64,000 nt of DNA from Sphingomonas lacunae (lineage in GTDB: Bacteria > Pseudomonadota > Alphaproteobacteria > Sphingomonadales > Sphingomonadaceae). The notes under the pieces are model-generated. The model had not been told where the DNA came from, did no database searches, and saw nothing but the letters and a program-made list of their open reading frames with translations. The stretch is taken from NCBI RefSeq assembly GCF_012979535.1, contig NZ_CP053015.1, forward strand, positions 124,001-188,000. Direction: 5' to 3'. A program made the position numbers and the translations under genes. Within the stretch, counting starts at the first letter, position 1. Each line of letters begins with the position of its first letter. Positions 1 through 8,949 of the stretch are shown here, piece by piece.

Positions 1-50
1 TGGGCTGACTGGAGTGAAGACGCTGCATCGTCGGGGCTGTTAGTCCGCCC

Positions 51-1211
51 TCAACGCGCGGGCAAGGTCTGTCCCAGCACACGCAGCACATTGTCGCCCA
101 TCGCCTTGGCAATCTCCTCATCGGTAAAGCCCTGGTCGATCAGCGCCTGGGTGATGAGCGCCATGCGGCTGACATCATAGCCCGCCGTCACCGCGCCGTC
201 GAAATCCGTGCCAAGACCGACATGATCGATGCCGACAAGATCGCGGATGTGGCGCATGGCGCGGGCGGTGTCCGCCGGCTCGGTGCCGCAGACCGCCGCA
301 TCCCACACGCCGACGCCGATAACGCCGCCGGTGCGGGCAACGCCGCGGATTTCCTCATCAGACAGGTTGCGGTTTTCGCGGCAGGTGGCCTGGACGCCGC
401 CATGGCTGGAGACGACCGGGCGGGTCGCCATCGCCAGCACTTCGGCGACACAGGCGTGGCTGCAATGGGCGATGTCAATCACCATGCCGCGCCGTTCCAT
501 CTCCCGCACGACACGGCGACCGAGCGGGGTCAGCCCACCCTTGCGCTCGCCGTGCATCGAGCCGGCGATCTGGTTGTCAAAGAAATGGGTGAGCCCCGCC
601 ATGCGCACACCGGCGCGGTAGAGGCGGTCGAGATTGGCGAAATCGCCTTCGAGATTGTGCAACCCCTCGACCGAGAAGAGCGCGCCGGTGGTCCGTTGCC
701 CCCGTGCGCGGGCAGCGACAAGCCGGGCCACATCGGCGCGGGTGCGGATGGCGATGATGTCGCCATTGCTCGCCGCCACCGCTGCATCCAGCTTTTGCCC
801 GTGAAACAGGGTGCGCTCCAGCGGTGAGAACCAGGTGCGGACCGGCTGCTGCTGCGCCATGACGAGCAGCCACAGCTGGTCATTGTCGGGGTTTGACTGA
901 TAGTTTTGTCCTCGCGGTGTCTGGCTGACCGAAGAGAAAACCTGCAGCGCGACATTGCCGGCCTGAAGGCGCAGCAGGTCGATATGACCGCGCGTGCTCG
1001 CCTCGAGCATATCGCGTTGCCACAGCAAGGTGTCACCATGCAGGTCAGCGATGGTAAGGCTGCGGTGCAACGCCTCGGCGCGGGGGGAGACGGTGGCCTT
1101 GGTGCCGACCACCTTGTTCATGCTGTTTTCGGCGATGCCGGGACCAAGGATCAGGAAGGCCGCAAGCGCGATGGCGACCAGCGCTCCTGTCCATGCTGCG
1201 ATCCTTTTCAT
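51..1211 (-). CDS. Membrane dipeptidase, peptidase family M19
   Basis: A 386-residue zinc dipeptidase of the M19 (renal dipeptidase) family, which hydrolyses dipeptides and often D-amino-acid-containing ones. Residues 5-25 form a hydrophobic signal or anchor segment, so the enzyme is probably periplasmic and membrane-attached. The HxD zinc motif is visible as H58-G59-D60, the bridging glutamate is E182 in SVEGLH, and later ligand histidines fit IAHCSH (about 249) and SSHGG (about 270). The start is ATG at 1211. It is the last gene of the leftward purE-purK-folA run, 28 bp after folA. The substrate cannot be told from sequence. Confidence 0.9.
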   Translation of the reverse strand: MKRIAAWTGALVAIALAAFLILGPGIAENSMNKVVGTKATVSPRAEALHRSLTIADLHGDTLLWQRDMLEASTRGHIDLLRLQAGNVALQVFSSVSQTPRGQNYQSNPDNDQLWLLVMAQQQPVRTWFSPLERTLFHGQKLDAAVAASNGDIIAIRTRADVARLVAARARGQRTTGALFSVEGLHNLEGDFANLDRLYRAGVRMAGLTHFFDNQIAGSMHGERKGGLTPLGRRVVREMERRGMVIDIAHCSHACVAEVLAMATRPVVSSHGGVQATCRENRNLSDEEIRGVARTGGVIGVGVWDAAVCGTEPADTARAMRHIRDLVGIDHVGLGTDFDGAVTAGYDVSRMALITQALIDQGFTDEEIAKAMGDNVLRVLGQTLPAR

Positions 1212-1239
1212 TCCGGCCCTCCCCTGCCCAGATTGATGG

Positions 1240-1734
1240 CTATTGCCTGCCCCGTTTCAGCGTGACGAAATCAAACGCCGGCCGCCCATCCACCGCCGGG
1301 TGAGCGATGCGGGCAACCTCTTCCCAGTCAGCCGGATCAGGGGCGTCGACAAAGGTGTCGCCATCCGGTTCGGCATGGACTTCAGTCAGTTCGATACGGT
1401 CGGCCAGCGGCAGAAACTGCGCCCAGATTTCCGCGCCGCCGATCACGCAGACGTGAGGCGCGTTGGCCAGCGCCAGTGCCTGCTCAACACTGGTGGCGGG
1501 CTCCGCCCCTTCGGCTGACCAGTCGGCATCGCGGGTCAGGACGATATGGCGCCGTCCCTCCAAAAGGCCGGGAAGCGAATCAAACGTCTTGCGACCCATC
1601 ACCATCGGTCGGCCCATGGTAATTTGCTTGAAGTGCCGCAAATCATCCGGCAACCGCCAGGGCAAGCGCCCATCCCGGCCGATCACGCCATTGTCCGCGC
1701 GGGCAAGGACAAGGATGATCTCGGGATGGTTCAT
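1240..1734 (-). CDS. folA: Dihydrofolate reductase
   Basis: DHFR reduces dihydrofolate to tetrahydrofolate with NADPH in the cytoplasm. The 164-residue protein has the usual length and motifs: an N-terminal strand ending in GVIG, the LPW-x-LPxDL substrate loop, the MGRKTFDSLP cofactor segment and the VIGGAEIWAQFLP block. I chose ATG at 1734 over the upstream in-frame codon at 1761 because it forms an ATGA overlap with the purK stop (1731-1733) and begins directly at the family N-terminus. The overlap implies translational coupling to purK, a sensible purine and one-carbon pairing. Confidence 0.95.
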   Translation of the reverse strand: MNHPEIILVLARADNGVIGRDGRLPWRLPDDLRHFKQITMGRPMVMGRKTFDSLPGLLEGRRHIVLTRDADWSAEGAEPATSVEQALALANAPHVCVIGGAEIWAQFLPLADRIELTEVHAEPDGDTFVDAPDPADWEEVARIAHPAVDGRPAFDFVTLKRGRQ

Positions 1735-2828
1735 GCCGCCCCCGAGCCTTGGCTGACCCATGTGGCGTGGCCCATCTTTCGCCCTGCCCGGCCATGCCCC
1801 TTGCCATAAAGGTGCAGGCGACAGGTCTTGTCAGACAGGAAATGCTGCCACCGGTCGACATCAGCACCGATGATATTGTGCATTTCGACACTGGCGCCAG
1901 TCAGAGTGGTAGCGCCCAGCGGCAGGCCGCATATCGCGCGGATATGATTTTCGAACTGGCTGGTGACCGCCCCTTCGATGGTCCAGTGGCCGCTGTTGTG
2001 GACGCGCGGCGCCATTTCGTTGAACAGCGGGCCGTCGGCCGTGGCAAAAAATTCACAGGCCAAGACCCCGACATAATCCAGCGCATCGGCGATGCGCAGG
2101 GCATGACCCACCGCTGCCTCGGCATGACGGGCGATCTCCGGCCGGGCCGGCACAAGGCTGCGCGACAGGATTCCGTCGGCGTGGATATTCTCCGGGCAGT
2201 TCCAGAAAACCGTCTCGCCATGGGTTGAACGCGCCAGAATGACCGAAAACTCGCCGTCGAACCTGACCATGCGTTCGAGCACGGCACGACCATGGCCGAT
2301 GCTTTCCCACGCCGCCATGCCCAGCGTCGGGTCGGTGATCCGCGCCTGACCCTTGCCGTCATAGCCTTCGGTCGCGGTCTTGAGGATGGCGGGCGAACCG
2401 ATGCTGGCGAGGGCGGCATTGAGGTCCGCCTCGCTGCGGACTTCGGCGAAATCGGCGACCGGCACGCCGAGATCGCGGGCAAAGCTTTTTTCGGCCACCC
2501 GGTCCTGCGCCACCGACAGCGCCTTGGCCGACGGGAAGCAGGCCCGATGCGGCTGCAAAAAGCGCACAGCATCCACCGGGACATTCTCAAACTCATAGGT
2601 GATGACCGAACAGCCATTGGCAAATCCTGCCAGAGCCATTTCGTCGTCATAGGCGGCTATGGTGCTGGCGCTTGCCACCTCATGCGCCACGCCGTCAGCC
2701 TCTGGAGCAAATATGTGGGTGCGATAGCCGATTTGCGCAGCAGCGACAGCCAGCATCCGGCCCAACTGGCCGCCACCCATGATGCCGACAACCGAACCCG
2801 GCGGCAAAGGCCCCTTGCTGTCAGGCAT
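1731..2828 (-). CDS. purK: 5-(carboxyamino)imidazole ribonucleotide synthase, ATP-grasp
   Basis: PurK uses ATP and bicarbonate to make N5-CAIR from AIR in de novo purine synthesis. The 365-residue protein opens with the GIMGGGQLGRML Rossmann-like motif of PurK and continues through an ATP-grasp core, including the TATEGYDGKGQ loop, and FNEMAPRVHNSGHWT near the C-terminus. The reading frame also offers a TTG at 2831. The ATG at 2828 is preferred because it overlaps the purE stop as TGATG. It sits between purE and folA in a tightly coupled operon. Confidence 0.96.
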   Translation of the reverse strand: MPDSKGPLPPGSVVGIMGGGQLGRMLAVAAAQIGYRTHIFAPEADGVAHEVASASTIAAYDDEMALAGFANGCSVITYEFENVPVDAVRFLQPHRACFPSAKALSVAQDRVAEKSFARDLGVPVADFAEVRSEADLNAALASIGSPAILKTATEGYDGKGQARITDPTLGMAAWESIGHGRAVLERMVRFDGEFSVILARSTHGETVFWNCPENIHADGILSRSLVPARPEIARHAEAAVGHALRIADALDYVGVLACEFFATADGPLFNEMAPRVHNSGHWTIEGAVTSQFENHIRAICGLPLGATTLTGASVEMHNIIGADVDRWQHFLSDKTCRLHLYGKGHGRAGRKMGHATWVSQGSGAA

Positions 2829-3322
2829 CAACCTTCCGCTCCCTCAGGCCGTTCGGTCACTGCTGCGGTGCGGATTGCCCGCCAGCCGTCGAGCCGTGCC
2901 GCCAGCGCAGCATCCTGATTGGCAAGGATCGCTGCCGCCATCAGGCCGGCGTTGGTCGCCCCTGCCTTGCCAATCGCCAGCGTGCCGACCGGGATGCCCG
3001 CCGGCATCTGGACAATCGACAGCAGCGAATCCATGCCGGAAAGGGCAGCGGACTGCACTGGCACGCCCAAAACTGGCAGGCGGGTCATCGAAGCGATCAT
3101 CCCTGGCAAATGCGCCGCGCCACCGGCCCCGGCGATAATCACGCTGAAACCCGCGTCGACCGCGCCATGGGCAAAATCATAGAGCCGCTGTGGTGTTCGG
3201 TGCGCCGAAACGATGCGCACGTCGGTGCCAACCTCCAGCTCCGCCAGAACATCCACAGCATGGCGCATAGTGTCCCAATCGGTCTGGCTGCCCATCACAA
3301 TGGCGACTGGCCGGCTACTCAT
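2828..3322 (-). CDS. purE: N5-CAIR mutase
   Basis: Class I PurE converts N5-CAIR to CAIR, the step after PurK. The protein starts [16 protein letters not shown] and has SAHRTP, the [11 protein letters not shown] loop and the VPVQS segment typical of the octameric enzyme. The open frame extends upstream to 3439, but those 39 residues do not resemble PurE, so I place the start at ATG 3322, giving 164 residues. It is the first gene of the leftward purE-purK-folA-dipeptidase operon. Its promoter should lie within 3323-3499, a divergent gap shared with the GGDEF gene. Confidence 0.96.
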   Translation of the reverse strand: MSSRPVAIVMGSQTDWDTMRHAVDVLAELEVGTDVRIVSAHRTPQRLYDFAHGAVDAGFSVIIAGAGGAAHLPGMIASMTRLPVLGVPVQSAALSGMDSLLSIVQMPAGIPVGTLAIGKAGATNAGLMAAAILANQDAALAARLDGWRAIRTAAVTERPEGAEG

Positions 3323-3499
3323 GCAAAATGCGCCCCTGATTGACGGCCCCACTAATGAACCGCTGTCCGGTCGATAGCCGGATGCACGGCGATGGGCAAT
3401 GATTGGCTCAAATCCCATCGTCATGACCGCTTTATCCACGGAATTTTAAGGTCCTGAGGGCTAAAAGTCCGGCTCATTCCATGGGGATCAGCCCAGTTC

Positions 3500-4108
3500 A
3501 TGCGTCATGACATTCCGGCAAATGGCGAGCCATTGACATCGACCGCCCTGGGCGACGCGGATGAACAGGTGCTGCGCGCGGAAATTGCCCGTTTGCAAAG
3601 GGAAAACAGGGCATTGACCATCGCGTTGGCCGAAATGGAGCGGGTGGCGGAACGCGATATGCTGACCCCGCTGTTCAACCGGCGCTATTTCCTGTCAGCC
3701 CTGCACCAGCGCATTGCCCGAACCGAACGCTTTGGCGACCGCATTGCCTTGGTGTACGTGGATGTCGACAATCTCAAGCAGATCAACGACACGCACGGTC
3801 ACGGCGCCGGGGACTTTGCCCTGATCGAAATTGCCGCACGGCTGGCCGCCGCCATGCGCCCCTGCGACGTGCTGGCCCGGATCGGTGGAGACGAATTCGG
3901 CATATTGCTGGATCATGTGAGCCAAATTGAAGCGGCCGGAAAAATGCGCCGCCTCAAAGCTATAATCGAAGATGAGCCCTGCCATTACGAAGGGCAGGCC
4001 ATGCAGCTGGGGGCTGCCTTTGGTCTGGCCATGATCACTCCCGGCCAATCGGCCGAGGATCTGGTCGGCCGTGCTGACGCGGCCATGTATCGCAACAAGC
4101 GTGGCTGA
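3500..4108 (+). CDS. Small GGDEF-domain diguanylate cyclase
   Basis: A 202-residue cytosolic protein that should condense two GTP to c-di-GMP. A short N-terminal alpha-helical stretch rich in Glu and Arg (about 20-50) probably forms a coiled coil for dimerisation. It leads into one GGDEF domain with the intact signature GGDEF at 129-133. An RxxD inhibitory I-site (R120 to D123) lies exactly five residues before it, so product inhibition is expected. There is no sensor domain, so the input is unknown. It diverges from purE and converges on pal. Confidence 0.9.
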   Translation: MRHDIPANGEPLTSTALGDADEQVLRAEIARLQRENRALTIALAEMERVAERDMLTPLFNRRYFLSALHQRIARTERFGDRIALVYVDVDNLKQINDTHGHGAGDFALIEIAARLAAAMRPCDVLARIGGDEFGILLDHVSQIEAAGKMRRLKAIIEDEPCHYEGQAMQLGAAFGLAMITPGQSAEDLVGRADAAMYRNKRG

Positions 4109-4184
4109 AACCGGGCGCCCTGCATGATCAGGCCAGCGGAGCTGCCCGATTGTACCGGACGGCCCCGCCAACCTGACCGGATGA

Positions 4185-4706
4185 TCAGCGCTGGATGGTC
4201 ACGGTTACAGCGCGACGATTCTGAGCCCAGCTGGATTCGTCTGATCCCAACGCAATCGGCCGTTCCTTGCCATAGGACACCACCATGATCCGCGACGGAT
4301 CAACACCCAGTGAAGCGAGATAGTTGCGGGCAGCATTGGCCCGACGCTCACCCAGAGCGAGGTTGTAATCGCGCGTGCCGCGTTCGTCGGCATGGCCTTC
4401 GATGGTCACGCGGACCGAGGGATATTGCGCCAGCCAGCGCGCCTGGCTGGCCAGCACGGCCTGATCAGCGGCATCGATGTTGAACCGGTCCGTATCAAAA
4501 TAGACGGTATTGCTCTCGATCGAGCGGACAAAGTCAGCCTCGCTGCCCGGGATGATGGCGTTGCCGACATTGCTGTCGGCGTTGCCGCTATTGTAGGTCG
4601 CCCCATCCGGTGCGTCGGGCAACACTTCCGGAGCACGGTTGCTGGTGCATCCCGCTACTGCGACGGCCATGGTGGCGGAGAGCGCCAGATACTTCATAGT
4701 CCGCAT
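4185..4706 (-). CDS. pal: Peptidoglycan-associated lipoprotein Pal
   Basis: Outer-membrane lipoprotein that binds peptidoglycan through a C-terminal OmpA-like domain and is positioned by Tol during division. The signal peptide ends in a lipobox (VAGC) with the lipidated Cys at residue 20. The OmpA domain carries the GHADERGTRDYN...RR motif. The open frame reaches 4751, but ATG 4706 has an AAGGAG ribosome site at good spacing and gives a compact 173-residue lipoprotein. It is the last gene of the tol run. CpoB (YbgF), which often follows Pal, is not here. Confidence 0.96.
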   Translation of the reverse strand: MRTMKYLALSATMAVAVAGCTSNRAPEVLPDAPDGATYNSGNADSNVGNAIIPGSEADFVRSIESNTVYFDTDRFNIDAADQAVLASQARWLAQYPSVRVTIEGHADERGTRDYNLALGERRANAARNYLASLGVDPSRIMVVSYGKERPIALGSDESSWAQNRRAVTVTIQR

Positions 4707-4788
4707 GTTCATTCTCCTTCTGGTCATTGTCTCGGTCAGTGCAGGTGCCACAGCTCACCTTGATGCTGATGGTGGCATTGAAACAGAC

Positions 4789-6177
4789 TTACGGCAACAC
4801 AGGCCCCCAGGCCGGGTCTGAACCGTCAACCGGCGTCGGCACGCGACGAAGATTCACTCCGGTCAGATCAACCTGGAAAATCTGGCTGGTACCGCTGCGC
4901 CCTTGGGTCGTACGGAAAAACTGGATGACGCGGCCATTGGGTGCCCATGTCGGCGCCTCATCCTGCCAACTGTCGGTCAACAAGCGTTCGCCGCCGCCCG
5001 ATGGCGACATGATGCCGATGCGGAAATTCCCGGATATGCGGGTAAAGGCGATCAGGTCACCGCGCGGGCTCCATTCGGGCGTCGCATACCGTCCGCCGCC
5101 AAAGCTTATGCGCCGCTGGTCCGACCCGTCAGCATTCATCACATAGATTTGCTGGGCACCCGACCGGTCGCTTTCAAAAACGATGCGAGTACCATCTGGC
5201 GAATAGCTTCCGCCCACGTCAATGCCGGGGCTATCGGTCAAACGGCGCGGTGTGCCCCCCTCGGCCGGGATGCGGTAAATGTCGGTATTGCCGGCAACCG
5301 CCATCGAAAACAGCAGGAAGCGTCCGTCAGGCGACCAGCGGGGGGCAAAGGTGGCATTGGGACTTTCAAACACTGTCCGCTGCTGTCCGCTGGCCACGTC
5401 ATAGACCTGCACGCGCACCCGGTTGCCCAAATAGGATACATAGGCGATGCGGTTGTAATCCGGAGAAAAACGCGGGGTCAGCGCGATCGCTTGGCCGTTG
5501 GTGATGAAACGGTGGTTGGCACCATCCGAATCCATGATCGCCAACCGCTTGACGCGGGCATCCTTGGGACCGGTCTCGGCTATATAGGCAATGCGGCTGT
5601 CAAAGAAGGGCGCTTCACCCGACAGGCGCGAATAAATGGCGTCGGCACAACGGTGCGCCGCCCGGCGCCAATCGCGCGGCTGGACAACAAAGCCATTGCG
5701 CGCCAGCTCACTGCCGAGGGCCATGTCATAGAGGTAACAGCCAACCGTCAGGTTTCCCGCAGCGTCGGCCCGGACAAAACCATGCACCAGATTGTCAGCA
5801 CCTGTGCCGCGCCAGCTGGCAAATTGCGGCGCAGTCACTTCGCTCATCGCAATGGCCCGCAGTCCACCGGGGCCGCGCGGCGCGTAGAGGCCGGACCGTT
5901 CAAGGTCAGCGGCAATGACTTCGGCAATCTGCTGGCCCAGAGCGGCGGTGCTTCCCGCGGCGGTGTTGACGCTTTCAGGTGTGGCCAGCGCCGTGATGAC
6001 GACGGATGTGCGTTCCTGCACGAGATCACCGGTCACCGTTTCTCGCGGCGGCGCTTGCGGAGCGGCGGTCACCGGTGCGGCGGGTGCTCCGGCCGGTGGC
6101 GCTGCCGCCGGCTGGGCCTGCGCTGTCCCGCTGGCCGCGATCAGCGCCAATATCGCCATGGTCCTGAACCGCATCAT
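4789..6177 (-). CDS. tolB: Tol-Pal periplasmic beta-propeller protein TolB
   Basis: Periplasmic partner of Pal. A signal peptide ending near AQA is followed by a Pro/Ala-rich linker, the TolB N-terminal domain and a C-terminal six-bladed propeller with repeated SPDG, WSPDGR and RIVFESDRSG blocks. The listed frame begins at a GTG (6186). ATG 6177 is better placed behind an AGAGG ribosome site and gives 462 residues. It lies just after tolA (stop at 6183) and 82 bp before pal. Confidence 0.96.
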   Translation of the reverse strand: MMRFRTMAILALIAASGTAQAQPAAAPPAGAPAAPVTAAPQAPPRETVTGDLVQERTSVVITALATPESVNTAAGSTAALGQQIAEVIAADLERSGLYAPRGPGGLRAIAMSEVTAPQFASWRGTGADNLVHGFVRADAAGNLTVGCYLYDMALGSELARNGFVVQPRDWRRAAHRCADAIYSRLSGEAPFFDSRIAYIAETGPKDARVKRLAIMDSDGANHRFITNGQAIALTPRFSPDYNRIAYVSYLGNRVRVQVYDVASGQQRTVFESPNATFAPRWSPDGRFLLFSMAVAGNTDIYRIPAEGGTPRRLTDSPGIDVGGSYSPDGTRIVFESDRSGAQQIYVMNADGSDQRRISFGGGRYATPEWSPRGDLIAFTRISGNFRIGIMSPSGGGERLLTDSWQDEAPTWAPNGRVIQFFRTTQGRSGTSQIFQVDLTGVNLRRVPTPVDGSDPAWGPVLP

Positions 6178-6182
6178 CGCAA

Positions 6183-7130
6183 TCACCTCTTTTCAAATTC
6201 CAGCGTATATTCCTGCCAATAGCTATAATGTTCGCGTGGCAGGTTGAAGGGGGCGGCGACTTCGATCGCGCGCCGGGCGCATTCCTCGAACCGGGGGACT
6301 TGCAACCGGTTGCTGTCATTGACGCCGTTCGTCGACAGGCGGACGATCCGGTCCAATCCGCCCGATTCCGTCAGGCGGAACACGATGGTGGTCCGCAACT
6401 GGTCAACGTCCAGACCGGACACCCTGCAACTGTTCCATGGCGCGCGCACCTCGCCATTGATGCTGACCCGAATGTCGGCGCGAACCTGTGCAGCGCTTGC
6501 AGTCGCTGGAGCGGCTGTGCCTCTGGCATTGCGGTCCGCGTCACGGGCCAGACCGGCCATCACACCATCCAGCGCACCTGTCGGTCGTGGATCATTGGCC
6601 GGGCGCGTGGCCCTGCCCTGGCCCTGTGCCGTGGTCGGTCGCGGTTGGGGCCGCGTGTTGCTGGCACTTTGAGTGGGCCGCTGCTCCGGGGTCTGTCGTG
6701 GCCGGTCAGGTGCCGGCTGCGCGCGCTCCGGTCGCGGCCGGTCGGCACGATCTGGCGTTGGCCTTGGCCGTTCGCGCACCGGCTCAGGGCGGGGACGCTG
6801 GCGCTCGACACGCGGGGTAGGCTCGGCGCGCGGCGGCGTCACAACCTTGGGCGGGTCAGGCCGTCGAACCGGGACAGGATCGGCAACCGGAGGCGGTGTG
6901 TCGATGGTCCGGCTGTCAGGCTCACCCAGTCGCGCTGCCGGTGCCTCGCTCGCCGGCGCGGGCGATGTGCTGACCGGCGCGGTTTCGGCTATGATTTCCA
7001 CCTGCATCGGCGGATTGGCGAAGCGCGGGTCCTTCCAATGCAGAAAACTGAACGACAGAAGGATGAACAGGGCGAGGTGCGCGACGATGGCCACGCCCAG
7101 TCCCCATGCCTCTGCCCTGTTGATCACCAT
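6183..7130 (-). CDS. tolA: TolA-type energy transducer
   Basis: Inner-membrane protein that links the TolQR motor to TolB and Pal. One N-terminal transmembrane helix (about residues 10-31) is followed by a long Pro/Arg/Glu-rich periplasmic spacer (about 65-190). The C-terminal globular domain (about 215-315) resembles the TonB/TolA C-terminal fold and contains VSINGEVRAPWNSC. The low-complexity spacer is proline-rich rather than the lysine/alanine helix of E. coli TolA, which is common in alphaproteobacteria. Assignment rests largely on its place between tolR and tolB. Confidence 0.9.
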   Translation of the reverse strand: MVINRAEAWGLGVAIVAHLALFILLSFSFLHWKDPRFANPPMQVEIIAETAPVSTSPAPASEAPAARLGEPDSRTIDTPPPVADPVPVRRPDPPKVVTPPRAEPTPRVERQRPRPEPVRERPRPTPDRADRPRPERAQPAPDRPRQTPEQRPTQSASNTRPQPRPTTAQGQGRATRPANDPRPTGALDGVMAGLARDADRNARGTAAPATASAAQVRADIRVSINGEVRAPWNSCRVSGLDVDQLRTTIVFRLTESGGLDRIVRLSTNGVNDSNRLQVPRFEECARRAIEVAAPFNLPREHYSYWQEYTLEFEKR

Positions 7131-7139
7131 AGTTATGGC

Positions 7140-7604
7140 CTAGTTTTCATTAGCTGAACCGGTGGTGACCAAGGACACACGGTTAAGACCGGCGGCATTG
7201 AGTTCGCCCATCACCCGCATGACAAAGCCATAATCAACCGAGCGGTCGCCGCGCACCATGATGGCCTGTGGATTGCGGGCATCCTGCACCGCGGCAATCG
7301 CCGTCAGCTTAGCGGGCAACTCGGCCATGGTCACCGGTTTGTCATCGATGAACAATTCATCGGCGCTTCGGATGCTGATCTGGACCGGCGGCTTTTGCGG
7401 CTGGTCGAGCGGCTTCGCATTGGTTTCGGGCAAATCAAGCGGCACACCGCTGGTCAGCAGCGGCGCTGTCACCATGAAGATAATCAACAGAACCAGCATC
7501 ACATCGACAAAGGGTGTGACGTTAATTTCCGACATGGGCGTGCCACGACTGCGCCCCCGCATACCGCGCCCGCGCTTGCCAGGCGAGTTGAGACCCATGG
7601 CCAT
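7140..7604 (-). CDS. tolR: TolR, ExbD-family proton channel subunit
   Basis: Stator-type subunit that uses the proton motive force with TolQ. It has a short basic cytoplasmic N-terminus, one transmembrane helix with the motif INVTPFVDVMLVLLIIFMV including the proton-carrying Asp34, and a periplasmic ExbD domain. The frame is open to 7688, but the upstream part translates a palindromic DNA repeat (PLPQAG twice) and is not TolR-like. ATG 7604 is therefore taken as start, giving 154 residues. Confidence 0.94.
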   Translation of the reverse strand: MAMGLNSPGKRGRGMRGRSRGTPMSEINVTPFVDVMLVLLIIFMVTAPLLTSGVPLDLPETNAKPLDQPQKPPVQISIRSADELFIDDKPVTMAELPAKLTAIAAVQDARNPQAIMVRGDRSVDYGFVMRVMGELNAAGLNRVSLVTTGSANEN

Positions 7605-7614
7605 TACATCTGCT

Positions 7615-7664
7615 CCCGCTTGCGGGAGGGGAAAGGACAAAGACTGTCCCGCTTGCGGGAGGGG
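7615..7664. repeat. Two copies of a 17-bp palindromic repeat between tolQ and tolR
   Basis: The 17-mer CCCGCTTGCGGGAGGGG occurs at 7615-7631 and again at 7648-7664. Each copy contains the hairpin CCCGC-TT-GCGGG. This resembles the short REP-like palindromes scattered through sphingomonad intergenic regions. It sits in the tolQ-tolR spacer and could affect mRNA stability or the relative expression of the two genes. Confidence 0.8.
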
Positions 7665-7677
7665 ATGGCCGGAAACC

Positions 7678-8373
7678 TCACGCGTCACGCTCCAGTTCGC
7701 GGCTCAGCATGGCGTGGAACCCGTCGGAAAAGCGAAGCAGGCGGGATTCGATCTTGCCGAGCATATAGGTGAAGCGGTTGTAGGCGATGACCGCCGGGAT
7801 GGCGGCGAACAGGCCGATAGCGGTGGCGAACAGTGCTTCGGCAATACCCGGCGCCACCACGGCCAAGCTGGAATTGCCCGCGCTGGCGATGCCGGAAAAG
7901 CTGCGCATGATGCCCCAGACTGTGCCAAAAAGGCCGACAAAGGGGGCAACCGAACCGATGGTCGCCAGCGTGTTGAGCCTCTCCCCCAGCCGATCCATTT
8001 CCATGCCGATAGCGCTGTCGAGCGCTGCGGCAATCCGTTCGCGCACACCGGCCCGGTCAACCACTGGCCGCGCGGTCGAGCGCCGCCATTCACCAAGGCC
8101 AGCATTGAGGATACGGGCGCTGGGACTGTCAGTGCGCGCGGCATCGGCGCTGAACCGGTCGACATCGCTGGCACGCCAGAAATCGCGTTCAAATGCTTCG
8201 GCATCCTTGCGGATGCGCGACAGGCGCCGGCCGTTGCCGATGATGATCATCCAGGTCCAGATGCTGGCCAACAACAGCCCGATCATCACTGATTTGACGA
8301 TAAAGTCCGCCTGAAGAAATAGCGCCAGCGGCGACATGCTGGCTGGATCAAGCGAAATGCTCGGAAAATTCAT
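7678..8373 (-). CDS. tolQ: TolQ, ExbB/MotA-family proton channel protein
   Basis: Inner-membrane motor subunit with three predicted transmembrane segments: about 28-45, then a pair around 140-160 and 175-200. It has the conserved TIGSVAPFVGLFGTVWGIM block and the AEALFATAIGLFAAIPAVIAYN segment. The length of 231 residues is normal. The ATG at 8373 overlaps the ybgC stop (8370-8372) as ATGA, giving the ybgC-tolQ coupling seen in many proteobacteria. Confidence 0.96.
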   Translation of the reverse strand: MNFPSISLDPASMSPLALFLQADFIVKSVMIGLLLASIWTWMIIIGNGRRLSRIRKDAEAFERDFWRASDVDRFSADAARTDSPSARILNAGLGEWRRSTARPVVDRAGVRERIAAALDSAIGMEMDRLGERLNTLATIGSVAPFVGLFGTVWGIMRSFSGIASAGNSSLAVVAPGIAEALFATAIGLFAAIPAVIAYNRFTYMLGKIESRLLRFSDGFHAMLSRELERDA

Positions 8374-8852
8374 AGGGTCTCGTCCATTCCGGGTCGGCTG
8401 GCATTCATGATGGCACGGAAACGCTCTGCCCAGCCTTCTGGCTGGCGGCGCGCGCGCCCTTCGGGTGAAACAAATGCGGCGGTGACCTGACCCTCGGTCA
8501 GCACATCGTCACCACGCCTTATACTCTGGCCAATCTGAACACTGGCCCCTCGTACCGCAATCATATGGCTTTCAACCAGCAATTCATCGTCGAGCCGGGC
8601 CGGCAGGCGATATTTGATGGCAAGGTCGGTAACCGCCCAAGCCCCCTCGCCCGCCTCGTTCGCGCTGCGCTGGTCAATCTCCGCCAGACGCAGCATGTCC
8701 GAACGGGCCCTTTCCATGTAGCGCAGGTAATTGGCGTGATAGACGACACCCGACAGGTCGGTGTCCTCAAAATAGATGCGCACCGGGAAAAGGTGCAAAG
8801 GCCCGTGAAACAGGCCGGATGGTGCAGGCGGTATGCGTGGGGCGGAGGTCAC
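8370..8852 (-). CDS. ybgC: YbgC-family acyl-CoA thioesterase (tol-pal associated)
   Basis: A 160-residue hotdog-fold thioesterase. The active-site region YFEDTDLSGVVYHANYLRYMERAR matches the YbgC/4HBT pattern with the catalytic Asp in EDTD. YbgC enzymes hydrolyse short- or long-chain acyl-CoA at the inner face of the membrane and are linked with phospholipid enzymes. It is the first gene of the tol cluster and is coupled to tolQ. Confidence 0.93.
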   Translation of the reverse strand: MTSAPRIPPAPSGLFHGPLHLFPVRIYFEDTDLSGVVYHANYLRYMERARSDMLRLAEIDQRSANEAGEGAWAVTDLAIKYRLPARLDDELLVESHMIAVRGASVQIGQSIRRGDDVLTEGQVTAAFVSPEGRARRQPEGWAERFRAIMNASRPGMDETL

Positions 8853-8949
8853 CGCACCTGCATAGACGAGCCCGGAGTCGCGCGCAAAGGTTGGTTGGCG
8901 GAAAATGGAGACGAGTTGAGGCTGTTGCGCGACCGAACCGACCGACGGC

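Noticed and set aside
4903-6222. 439-codon open frame opposite tolB
   Set aside because: Antisense to TolB, whose domains and neighbours are certain.
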